Shown one piece after another: positions 1 to 5,760 of a stretch of DNA of 8,295 nucleotides. Within the stretch, counting starts at the first letter, position 1; every line of letters starts with the position of its first letter. The DNA is from Actinomycetes bacterium (GTDB lineage Bacteria; Actinomycetota; Acidimicrobiia; Acidimicrobiales; Microtrichaceae). The DNA lies in assembly GCA_023389745.1 (NCBI GenBank), contig JAEWED010000192.1, positions 1 to 8,295 on the forward strand. The letters run 5' to 3'. The notes beneath the pieces are model-generated. The model was given only the letters and a program-made list of their open reading frames with translations, searched no databases and was not told where the DNA came from. Both the position numbers and the translations under genes were made by a program.

Positions 1-920
1 GCGCCGAGTTCCGCCGCGACGACCTCACACCCAACGCCCGCCTCCTGTTCTTCGTCCTGACCTCACAGCAGAAGGTCGCACCCTGCGGACTGCTCGAGCT
101 CCAGGAGTCCCGCTGGGCCCGCGACTCCGGCCTGTCGACCATCGAGCTCGACAACGCCCTCGAGGAACTCGACGCCGCTGGCTGGGTCCACATCGACATC
201 GACACCGCCGAGCTCGTCATCCCCCGCCACCTCCGCGACGACATCCAGGTCACGAACCGCAAGATCGTCAAGGGCGTCTACTCGTCGATCGACCGCATCG
301 AGTCCGACCGCCTCCGCCAGGTCGTCCTCGACCGCATCGCCGAGATCCCCGACTTCCCACCACCACCCGGCGGCGGACATCGCCCGAACGATCGGGCAAG
401 CGATCGCCCGATCCATGGACCGAACGATCGCCCGGTGGATTCACCCTCATCCCTGAGCCCTGAGCCCGTAACCAACTCATCCTCATCCGCGGTCACCCCA
501 ACAGGCCCTGTGGACAACCCCGACGACGACGACCTGCCACCAGCAGCCCACCTCGACCCCGACGACCCCGTCCAACGAGCCGAGCTCGCCTGCCATCTCA
601 TCGGCGACCACGACTTCGATCGCGCCCGACGAGCCGGCCGCATCACCGTCAGCCCCACCCGCTACCGAGCCCGATGCCGCGTCGAAGCCCTCGACGCCTG
701 GCGCAGCGCCGCCCTCGAGCTCGCCGAGCTCTGGCCCACCTGGCCACCCACCGAGATCGCCGAGTACCTCGAGCACGGCTACGCCCCCGCCGACCCATCG
801 ACCGCCCACGCCCCACCAGCACCCGACATCGACCTCCGCGACGCCCCCGTCACCGAGCTCGAGAACGGCGCCCTCGTCGTCGACCTCGACGCAGCACGCC
901 GCAAGGCAGGCACCGCGTGA
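1..920 (+). CDS. Winged-helix replication initiator-like phage protein (5' partial)
   Basis: The reading frame is open from base 3 to a TGA at 918-920, giving 305 visible residues; the start lies left of the window. The N-terminal ~100 visible residues look like a winged-helix DNA-binding domain: an early LTPNARLLFFVLTS helix, then ESRWARDSGLSTIELDNALE as helix-turn-helix, and a wing around GWVHIDIDTAELVIPRHLRD. That layout (RWAR, an ALEEL helix, then a D-T-A-E-L strand) is familiar from actinophage replication-initiator or DnaD/replisome-organiser-like proteins; I infer that role. A proline, serine and aspartate-rich linker (visible residues ~118-180) joins it to an unrecognised helical C-terminal half containing RARCRVEALDAWRSAALELA. 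The linker DNA holds a cluster of short repeats. The stop overlaps the next gene's GTG, suggesting coupled translation. The alternative is a transcriptional regulator. The reading frame is secure; the function is moderate. Confidence 0.8.
   Translation, partial: AEFRRDDLTPNARLLFFVLTSQQKVAPCGLLELQESRWARDSGLSTIELDNALEELDAAGWVHIDIDTAELVIPRHLRDDIQVTNRKIVKGVYSSIDRIESDRLRQVVLDRIAEIPDFPPPPGGGHRPNDRASDRPIHGPNDRPVDSPSSLSPEPVTNSSSSAVTPTGPVDNPDDDDLPPAAHLDPDDPVQRAELACHLIGDHDFDRARRAGRITVSPTRYRARCRVEALDAWRSAALELAELWPTWPPTEIAEYLEHGYAPADPSTAHAPPAPDIDLRDAPVTELENGALVVDLDAARRKAGTA
384..434 (+). repeat. Iteron-like cluster of CGATCG-centred repeats inside the initiator-like gene
   Basis: CCGAACGATCG occurs at 384-394 and again at 420-430, and a third CGATCG lies at 401-406, so the cores sit at 389, 401 and 425, all in multiples of 12 bases. 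GATCGGGC (390-397) and GCCCGATC (406-413) form an exact 8-bp inverted repeat with an 8-base spacer. Lambdoid phages carry iterons inside the O initiator gene, so an origin is conceivable. Twelve bases is also four codons, however, and the repeat encodes a repetitive NDR/SDR linker, so a protein-level repeat explains it equally well. Confidence 0.35.
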
Positions 921-1090
921 CCCTCGCTGAAGCCCTCTACACCGCCATCCAGGAGATCCGAGACGGCGGCATCGGCGAGATCGAGATCGAAGAGGAATGC
1001 GACCTCGACGAGCACGGCCGCACCATCCGGCTCACCGTCACCGTCCGCCGCCACGTCCAGCCCATCTGCATCGGCCCGGTGACCGGTTGA
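917..1090 (+). CDS. Small acidic protein, unknown function (57 aa)
   Basis: This 57-residue protein starts at GTG 917, which overlaps the TGA of the upstream gene (GTGA), and ends at TGA 1088-1090, which overlaps the TTG start of the next gene (TTGA). The two overlaps fix the start and show it sits between two translationally coupled neighbours. The protein has a short N-terminal helix-like stretch (LAEALYTAIQEIRDG), an acidic middle (EIEIEEECDLDEHG) and a beta-strand-like RTIRLTVTVRRH segment, ending in HVQPICIGPVTG. It carries no transmembrane segment or metal motif. I do not recognise the family. Its position suggests an accessory of the replication module. Confidence 0.65.
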   Translation: MTLAEALYTAIQEIRDGGIGEIEIEEECDLDEHGRTIRLTVTVRRHVQPICIGPVTG

Positions 1091-1824
1091 TCACCAAACA
1101 CGAGCTCACCCGCCGCATCACCCACACCAGCCGAGCCCTCGCCGACCTCCGACGACCCGCCCCACAGTTCGCCCAGCTCCGCCCAAGCGGCATCACCGCC
1201 GAACGTGTCGAGACCGCCCACCGAGAGCTCGTCCGCATCCACGACCCGGCCGTCATCATCAGGGCACTGCATCACCTCGACGAGCACGCCGCCGGATACC
1301 CGGCCAACTCGATGCCCGGACCCAGCGGATCCGGCGGAGTCAGCGACCGCACCGGCGAGATCGTCGCCGCACCCTTCGCCGTCGTCGACGAGCTCGGCCT
1401 GGACGACGAACCCGCCCGACCCGACACCGTCACCAGCGACGCCGACGACCTCGACACCCAGTCCGAACGCATGCTCCGCACCGCACTCGAGCTGCTCACC
1501 TCCACCAACAGCGCCGGCACCTACCGCCTCGGCATCCGCCTCGAGCGATCCACCGAGACCGTCTGTTGGATCATCGCCGAGTGGGCACGGCTCCCGCAGG
1601 CCCGCTGGTGCAAGCACTGCCTCGGCACCAACGGCCACCGCGCCCTGGCCCATCACGGCAGGTATCGCGACCTCTGCCGACAGTGCGGCGACTGGCGCGC
1701 GGTGAACAAGAAGCTCCCACCCGCCGACGTGCTCCCCTACCTCCAGCGCGGCCAAACCCGGATGATCCCGGCGCGGCTACTCGCAAGACATCGCGCCCGA
1801 CTTCCGCGCTCGGTCCGGCGCTGA
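1087..1824 (+). CDS. Zinc-ribbon protein of the early phage module (245 aa)
   Basis: The chosen start is TTG 1087, overlapping the upstream stop, because the open frame further upstream duplicates the 57-aa gene in another frame and coupling is the local pattern. The 245-residue protein has an N-terminal helical part, a glycine-rich motif around residues 78-90 (GPSGSGGVSDRTG) that I associate from memory with small actinophage proteins, and a helical middle (~125-170). The C-terminal zinc ribbon has C175-x2-C178 and C197-x2-C200 with 18 residues between the pairs. A basic tail (ARLLARHRARLPRSVRR) follows and suits nucleic acid binding. I infer a DNA- or RNA-binding early protein; the exact function is unknown. 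It converges on the TIR gene with only 2 bases between the stops, and I see no terminator there. Confidence 0.75.
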   Translation: MITKHELTRRITHTSRALADLRRPAPQFAQLRPSGITAERVETAHRELVRIHDPAVIIRALHHLDEHAAGYPANSMPGPSGSGGVSDRTGEIVAAPFAVVDELGLDDEPARPDTVTSDADDLDTQSERMLRTALELLTSTNSAGTYRLGIRLERSTETVCWIIAEWARLPQARWCKHCLGTNGHRALAHHGRYRDLCRQCGDWRAVNKKLPPADVLPYLQRGQTRMIPARLLARHRARLPRSVRR

Positions 1825-1826
1825 CA

Positions 1827-2654
1827 CTAGGAGAACCGAATCCGCACGACGATCGTCTCGCGATCGCCGCCGGTCCTCTCGAAGGATGAGTAGCTCAATC
1901 CGGCCAGCGCTAGCTCGTTCTTGAGCACCCGCTCGGCGGCCTCCGCTCTTCCAGGTGGGTAGGTGATGGTGAGCTCAGAGAACTCCTCACCATGCGCACC
2001 GGAAACCGATCCGCCAAGTGATTCCATCGCTCGGCGAATCTTCGCGGTCAGCGCCCTGGCTCGCAGTGCATGGCGATTCTCGCCAGACTGCGGCGGCAGG
2101 TACTGGCCATCGAGCCGGCGCAGAGTGGACAGAACCTCCTCCATGACCGGGTCACTAGGTCGCGCCTCCGGTACATCCACCTCCGGCTGAGTCGCTTCAA
2201 ACGCTTCCATCATGTCGGCGTACAGCTGTGACCACTCGCGGGCGAAGGAGTGCTCGATGGCTGTCGCCCGATCGGGGTCGAGGCTCACGAATATGTCGCG
2301 CATCTTGTCGCTGTCCTCCAGCGTCACCGCTTGAAGATTCCTAAGAGGTGAGTCGCTCAGCAGCGCATTGCTCCCGCCGATGACGATCGGAATTGCCGGT
2401 CTCGACATCAGCGCGAATGCCCCGGCCTCGAAGTTCAACCATGGCCGGTCGAGGTTCTCCGGGGTCACCAGGATGAAGGCAGCGTCGCAGCTCTGCGCGT
2501 TGGATTTGATCTCGGCCCACCACTCCTGGCCGCCGTAGATATCCGCCGAGGACACGAACACGTCGACGTTCTGCACGATGTGCTCGATCCGAGGTCGCAG
2601 GGCAAGCCCGACAGCCCTCGAACGCGCCATTGACCACGACAAGAACAACCGCAT
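1827..2654 (-). CDS. TIR-domain protein, candidate NAD-targeting phage-borne defence effector (275 aa)
   Basis: The start is ATG at 2654, because AAGGGGAG lies 9 bases upstream and the TIR fold begins at once (MRLFLSWS). The open frame extends further upstream but without an equally good ribosome site. Residues 1-~155 match a bacterial TIR domain: strand LFLSWS (3-8), helix 10-28, VFVSSADIYGG (32-42, the S-x-DI loop), QEWWAEI, FILVTPENLDRPWLNFEAGA (60-79) and a PIVIGG strand. E76 in FEAGA sits where the catalytic glutamate of NAD-cleaving TIRs lies. The FAREWSQLYADMMEAF helix closes the domain. Residues ~165-275 form an unrecognised helical then alpha/beta domain (EVLSTLRRLDG; ELTITYPPGRAEAAERVLK; ETIVVRIRFS). 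Bacterial TIRs of this kind often act as NADases in antiphage defence; NAD depletion here is inference. The gene is reversed, lower in G+C than its neighbours and has no ThsA-, CD-NTase- or Argonaute-like partner in view, which suggests a moron. Confidence 0.88.
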   Translation of the reverse strand: MRLFLSWSMARSRAVGLALRPRIEHIVQNVDVFVSSADIYGGQEWWAEIKSNAQSCDAAFILVTPENLDRPWLNFEAGAFALMSRPAIPIVIGGSNALLSDSPLRNLQAVTLEDSDKMRDIFVSLDPDRATAIEHSFAREWSQLYADMMEAFEATQPEVDVPEARPSDPVMEEVLSTLRRLDGQYLPPQSGENRHALRARALTAKIRRAMESLGGSVSGAHGEEFSELTITYPPGRAEAAERVLKNELALAGLSYSSFERTGGDRETIVVRIRFS

Positions 2655-2823
2655 CCGAACCCACTCCCCTTGCGTTTCGGGCTTGAGGGTATTCGATCGA
2701 TTCCTCACCAAGAGAACCATCCACCCTTCAGCGCCGGTAGGCGTGTAGAACCTCACCAGATTCGTAGCTTGGAGAGCGGTCCGCCTGGTGGTGGGCCGCT
2801 CGTCGCGTCCGGAGGCTGACGCC
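2655..2823. promoter_or_regulatory. Divergent intergenic region between the TIR gene and the HNH gene
   Basis: This 169-base gap is the only place where genes diverge, so promoters for one or both directions are expected. It is visibly less G+C-rich than its right flank. On the - strand the TIR ribosome site AAGGGGAG occupies 2664-2671. A TANNNT-type -10 candidate (TACCCT, - strand, 2686-2691) would place a transcription start some 25 bases before the ATG, but no convincing -35 lies at the right distance. TCGATCGA (2693-2700) is a perfect 8-bp palindrome. On the + strand GGAGG (2811-2815) serves the HNH gene, 8 bases before its ATG. The promoter role is inferred from layout; the ribosome sites are seen. 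Confidence 0.4.
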
Positions 2824-3114
2824 ATGGGCAACCGCAAGGGCGCCCACCATCGGGGCTCACATCAGGTCCGGGCCCGGGCGATCGTCGCTGCTGCGAACGC
2901 CGACCCGACCACCAAGTGCGGGCGATGCGGCAAGACCCTCGCCGAGCACCGGCCTCACCGCAACGGCACAGCGGCCCGGTGGGATGCCGGCCACGTGCAC
3001 GACGGCCAGGTCGGCGGCCCGCTGCGCCCCGAGGCCAGCACCTGCAACCGCTCCGCCGGCGCATCGAAGGGCAACCAGCTGCGCCGAGGACTGAAGACCA
3101 CGAGGGACTGGTGA
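2824..3114 (+). CDS. HNH endonuclease-like protein (96 aa)
   Basis: ATG 2824 is chosen over the GTG at 2788 because GGAGG lies 8 bases upstream and the preceding codons look non-conserved. The 96-residue protein has a basic N-terminus (MGNRKGAHHRGSH) followed by the small HNH or McrA-like pattern: C32-x2-C35, then WDAGH (D54, H57), PLRPEASTCNRSAGASKGN with C74, N75 and N84. D54/H57, N75 and N84 stand where HNH metal and catalytic residues are expected. Such small HNH proteins are common in actinophages, often near the terminase genes, where they help genome packaging; others are free-standing nucleases. No terminase is visible here. The HNH call is strong on motif; the packaging role is inference. 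Confidence 0.82.
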   Translation: MGNRKGAHHRGSHQVRARAIVAAANADPTTKCGRCGKTLAEHRPHRNGTAARWDAGHVHDGQVGGPLRPEASTCNRSAGASKGNQLRRGLKTTRDW

Positions 3115-3118
3115 CCGG

Positions 3119-3400
3119 ATGGCTGACGTGATCGAGCTCACCGGATACGTCCGGGTCGTCGAAGTCCGCCAGGCGCCCGCACCACCCATCACTCCCATCG
3201 CACCCGCCGTCGATCCCGACCCCGACGGTCAGGGCGAGGGCGGCGACACCGAGCCGACCAGCCCGCCCCCGCCGCCCCTGATGGCCACGCTCAACCTCGG
3301 TGGCCGTGAGCTGCAGGTCAACCTGCCCGAGGGCTACACGGCCGCAGCGGGCGACCCGGTGACCGTGGCGATCACGGTCGGCCCGCCCACCCCCGCCTGA
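3119..3400 (+). CDS. Small proline-rich phage protein, unknown function (93 aa)
   Basis: ATG 3119 follows the HNH stop by 4 bases; the best upstream purine stretch (GAGGG) is about 13 bases away, so the site is weak and translation may be coupled. The 93 residues start with a strand-rich piece (DVIELTGYVRVVEVRQ), pass through a proline, glycine and acid-rich linker (~20-55, including a run of five prolines), and end in a compact beta-like unit (ATLNLGGRELQVNLPEG; DPVTVAITVG). It has no membrane segment and no motif I recognise. The two strand-rich ends joined by a flexible linker suit a small virion-associated protein, but that is a guess. The stop is in the same frame as the next gene, with a hairpin between them. 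Confidence 0.7.
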   Translation: MADVIELTGYVRVVEVRQAPAPPITPIAPAVDPDPDGQGEGGDTEPTSPPPPPLMATLNLGGRELQVNLPEGYTAAAGDPVTVAITVGPPTPA

Positions 3401-3402
3401 AG

Positions 3403-3427
3403 CCCGCGCCGAGGCGCCCGGGTTTTT
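3403..3427 (+). terminator. Candidate rho-independent terminator
   Basis: Just after the TGA at 3398-3400, CCC-GCGC, a CGAG loop and GCGC-CC-GGG can fold into a 7-bp GC stem with a two-base bulge on the 3' arm, followed directly by five T. This is a short but plausible intrinsic terminator. It lies in front of coding-like sequence in the same frame, so it may be leaky or act as an attenuator. Confidence 0.45.
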
Positions 3428-3568
3428 CAGGGCCCGGAGCTGCGGACCCTGACCCCGATCGACGCCGTCCAGACCCGCGGCGGCCTGCCCGGCTGGACGA
3501 CCAGCTTCGGGTCCGGTGAGGACACCCGCGGCGAGCCCCTCGCCCAGCCGCACGAGTGGCAGACCCCC

Positions 3569-4570
3569 GTGGGCAACAAGGTGATCGACGGGTTCAAGGA
3601 GCTCGCCGAGGACTACCTCGAGTGGCGGCCGCCGACGACCCGCGACTTCGACGTGTGGAACATCGCCGGGAACCCGCTCCCCGGCGGCGGCACAGCGACC
3701 GGCGGCGGCATCGACACCGGCATCGAGTTCGTGCCCGGGGAGAACGTGACCGGCCTGGTCCACCACGGCACCGCACCCGAGGTCACCGCCATGCTGGTCC
3801 GCTGGGACGGCGGGTTCGTCGAGGCCGCCGGCGTCAGCGACCCCGACCCGCGCCTCGAGGGCTTCCTGTCGATCCCCGACGTGAAGGACGGGCCGACCGC
3901 GCTCTTCACCGGGCAGTCGTCCACGCTGCGCCTGGCCACGGCCGGGGAGTCGATCGAGGGCCTGACCCACACGGTCACCGCTCCCCTGCGGTGCCGGGTG
4001 CTCGACTGGGTCACCGCCCCCGACCGCTCCGGCACACCGACCCTGTGGCGCGTCGTCGGCCGCTCCGTGTCCGCTGGCCGTGACGGCGTCGGCACCGCCG
4101 TGCTCGCCCTCGGGGTGCCCCGCGACGCCGCCGAGGCCCGGCTCGAGCGGTGGCAGCGCCGCCAGCTCGGCACGATCGACGGACGTTCCGAGCGGGCCCG
4201 CCCGTCGTCGCGGTGGGTCACCGAGACCCGAGGCCTCACCCCGATCCGCCTGCGGTTCTCCACCGGCGGCTCCGGCGTCACGATCGTCGGCGACCGCGGC
4301 AGCCCGGACCGTCCCGACGAGACCGTGCTGATCGTCGCGCTCGAGCTCGAGTGCGACGTCCCCGGCACCAGCGGCTCGACGACCGTCCGCCTCGAGAAGA
4401 ACGGCTCGTCGATCGGCACCGCGACGATGGCCTCGAGCAGCGGCTGGGGCTACACGGTCCTGTCGACACCGGTCATCGCCACAGTGCTCGACCAGATCAA
4501 CGTCGAGACCACCGCGGCAGGCGGCCACGGCGGCATCTCCGCCACCGCGATCTGCATGGCGGCGACCTGA
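3569..4570 (+). CDS. Probable phage tail or fibre-like structural protein (333 aa or longer)
   Basis: GTG 3569 is the first conventional start in this frame, but it lacks a clear ribosome site. Coding-like codons (G or C at nearly every third position) run in frame back to about 3430, so the true N-terminus may be earlier, for example CTG 3449 with GGAG 9 bases before it (373 aa). The protein has an N-terminal region with DFDVWNIAGNPLPGGG, a beta-rich middle (VTAMLVRWDGGFVEAAGV; LRCRVLDWVTAPDRSG), and an arginine-rich helix (AEARLERWQRR). The C-terminal ~90 residues resemble a fibre-tip beta-sandwich: TVLIVALELECDV, TTVRLEKNGSSIGTATM and a glycine-rich end (AGGHGGISATAICM). I infer a minor tail, fibre or other virion surface protein. 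No enzymatic motif is visible. Confidence 0.68.
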   Translation: MGNKVIDGFKELAEDYLEWRPPTTRDFDVWNIAGNPLPGGGTATGGGIDTGIEFVPGENVTGLVHHGTAPEVTAMLVRWDGGFVEAAGVSDPDPRLEGFLSIPDVKDGPTALFTGQSSTLRLATAGESIEGLTHTVTAPLRCRVLDWVTAPDRSGTPTLWRVVGRSVSAGRDGVGTAVLALGVPRDAAEARLERWQRRQLGTIDGRSERARPSSRWVTETRGLTPIRLRFSTGGSGVTIVGDRGSPDRPDETVLIVALELECDVPGTSGSTTVRLEKNGSSIGTATMASSSGWGYTVLSTPVIATVLDQINVETTAAGGHGGISATAICMAAT

Positions 4571-4571
4571 C

Positions 4572-4631
4572 GTGCCCGACCACCCGATCGCGGCCCTGAA
4601 CCCCCTCAGCGTGCGAGGAGCGACCCGTTGA
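4572..4631 (+). CDS. Possible 19-aa leader peptide
   Basis: GTG 4572 begins 1 base after the preceding stop and runs 19 codons to a TGA at 4629-4631 that overlaps the TTG start of the next gene (TTGA), the same junction style as at 1087-1090. The peptide (MPDHPIAALNPLSVRGATR) has no recognisable feature. It could couple translation of the membrane protein to the upstream gene, or be chance in GC-rich DNA. Confidence 0.22.
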   Translation: MPDHPIAALNPLSVRGATR

Positions 4632-5050
4632 CCCTGCTGGCAGTCCTGCTCATGAGCGAAGCGTTGGCCCAAGCGGCGACGACGGATCCACGAACGCAGA
4701 TCATCCTCGCCCTGATCGCCACCGGCGGTGTGGTCGTCGGCGGCTTCTTCGGACTGCTCGGCGTGATCGTCACCGTTCGCGGCGTCGGCCGCAAGGTCGA
4801 CACCGCCGCTGGCGACATCGCCGACGTCAAGGCCTCGGCGGACACCGCGGCCGCCGAGCTCGCCCGCAACGGCGGCAAGTCCACCAAGGACCAGGTCGTG
4901 GTCACCGCTGGCGCCGTCCGGAAGATCGAACGCCGCCTCGAGGCGGGCGACGAGCGCTTCGACGCCCTCGAGCAGAGCGTCGCCGAGGTCTCCGCCGGCG
5001 TCGCCCTGCTGCTCGACGCCGCCGGGATCCACCCCGACAAGGAGGGCTGA
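4628..5050 (+). CDS. Membrane-anchored helical protein of the lysis region, holin-like or DUF2746-like (140 aa)
   Basis: The start is TTG 4628, with GAGGAG at 4615-4620 seven bases upstream. The 140-residue protein has a hydrophobic N-terminus (LLAVLLMSEALAQA, perhaps a signal-like segment), a clear glycine-rich transmembrane helix (~25-50, IILALIATGGVVVGGFFGLL) and a long charged helical tail (~54-128). The tail includes NGGKSTKDQV followed by RKIERRLEAGDERFDALEQS, likely coiled coil. One membrane helix plus a helical tail and an N-G-x-S-x-x-D-type motif recalls the DUF2746 family beside actinophage lysins; this is from memory. The stop shares its last base with the endolysin ATG, so coupling is likely. 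It may be a holin, a holin partner or another lysis regulator. Confidence 0.75.
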   Translation: MTLLAVLLMSEALAQAATTDPRTQIILALIATGGVVVGGFFGLLGVIVTVRGVGRKVDTAAGDIADVKASADTAAAELARNGGKSTKDQVVVTAGAVRKIERRLEAGDERFDALEQSVAEVSAGVALLLDAAGIHPDKEG

Positions 5051-5760
5051 TGGTCGCACTGAAGGGCAAGGGCCGCGGCGGGCCGTGGCAGCTCGCGCCG
5101 GCGCTCGAGCAGCTGTGGCGCGAGGCGAACGCGATAGCGCCGCGGCGCGATCGGTCGTCTGACGGCTCGATCGGCGACCCGGCGCACGCCGCTCGGACGT
5201 CGAACCACAACCCGCAGGAGTCCGGCCGGATCGACTGGGTCGACGCGATCGACATCGATCACGACCCCGCGAACGGCATGGACATCCACGCCCGGGTCCG
5301 CCAGTGGGTCGCCGCCGGCGACGACCGGCTCGAGGAGGTCATCTCGAACGGGCGGATCTGGACCTGGGCCCGGCGCCACGAGGGCTGGCGGAAGTACTCG
5401 GGCGCCAACGCCCACACGCTGCACGCGCACATCACGGTGCGCGACTCCCACCGCCACAGCACCCGCCCGTGGTTCGTCGGCGTGCCGGCGTTCCCGACGC
5501 CAGGGCCACCGCCCTACCGACCACCAGCAGCACCTGCACCACCTGCAGCTCCACAGTCCGAGGAGGACGACATGCACCTGATCGTGATCCGCGACAAGAA
5601 GGGCATCGCCCACATCCTGCCGAGCGGCCGCACCGTGAAGATCAGCGAGGAGCAGCTCGGCCGACTGCGCGACTTCGTGAGGATCACCGGGCGCCTGCCG
5701 ATCCCCGAGGTCACCCTGCGGACCGATGCGGAGTGGACCGCGTACACGGGGTGGGCATGA
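5050..5760 (+). CDS. Endolysin, M15-like peptidase with C-terminal domain (236 aa)
   Basis: ATG 5050 has AAGGAGG at 5039-5045. Residues ~12-143 form a peptidase domain of the actinophage lysin type: APALEQLWREANAIAPRR, then SDGSIGDPAHAARTSNHNP, DWVDAIDIDHDPANGMDIH and NAHTLHAHITV. H53, D65 or D68, and H125/H127 are the likely zinc ligands by analogy with the H-D-H set of M15/DD-peptidases. The expected role is cutting peptide bonds of host peptidoglycan at lysis. A proline-alanine linker (~150-170) leads to a 62-residue C-terminal unit (from M175) with strands HLIVIRDKKGIAHIL and a helix EEQLGRLRDFVRITG, possibly wall-binding. That unit has its own strong ribosome site. The gene overlaps the next by ATGA. 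The family call is good; the bond cleaved is not determined. Confidence 0.85.
   Translation: MVALKGKGRGGPWQLAPALEQLWREANAIAPRRDRSSDGSIGDPAHAARTSNHNPQESGRIDWVDAIDIDHDPANGMDIHARVRQWVAAGDDRLEEVISNGRIWTWARRHEGWRKYSGANAHTLHAHITVRDSHRHSTRPWFVGVPAFPTPGPPPYRPPAAPAPPAAPQSEEDDMHLIVIRDKKGIAHILPSGRTVKISEEQLGRLRDFVRITGRLPIPEVTLRTDAEWTAYTGWA
5560..5574 (+). promoter_or_regulatory. Strong internal ribosome binding site and start within the endolysin gene
   Basis: GAGGAGG (5560-5566) stands 5 bases before an in-frame ATG (5572-5574). Initiation here would give the 62-residue C-terminal domain alone. The site also encodes the acidic end of the linker (EEDD), so it may be coincidence, but it is a better ribosome site than several real starts in this window. 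Confidence 0.45.

Noticed and set aside
937..1755. A 272-codon - strand open frame opposite the zinc-ribbon gene
   Set aside because: It is low-complexity G/A/V-rich and antisense to a protein with a clear zinc ribbon and coupled starts.
1790..1860. A bidirectional terminator between the convergent zinc-ribbon and TIR genes
   Set aside because: Only short palindromes such as ACGATCGT are present; there is no stem-loop with a T-run on either strand.
1827..2654. Reading the TIR gene as Thoeris ThsB or as a CBASS effector
   Set aside because: No ThsA-like, CD-NTase-like or other partner gene lies beside it; both neighbours are phage genes in the opposite orientation, so only a stand-alone TIR call is supported.
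2655..2837. Extending the TIR protein upstream to the start of its open frame at 2837
   Set aside because: The TIR fold begins exactly at the ATG at 2654, which has AAGGGGAG 9 bases before it, and the extra residues overlap the HNH start region and look non-globular.
2753..5059. A very long - strand open frame of about 768 codons opposite the HNH, structural and membrane-protein genes
   Set aside because: Its product is a monotonous R/G/A/D mixture without domains, while the + strand frames show recognisable proteins with ribosome sites. Long antisense frames are expected in DNA with nearly fixed G/C third positions.
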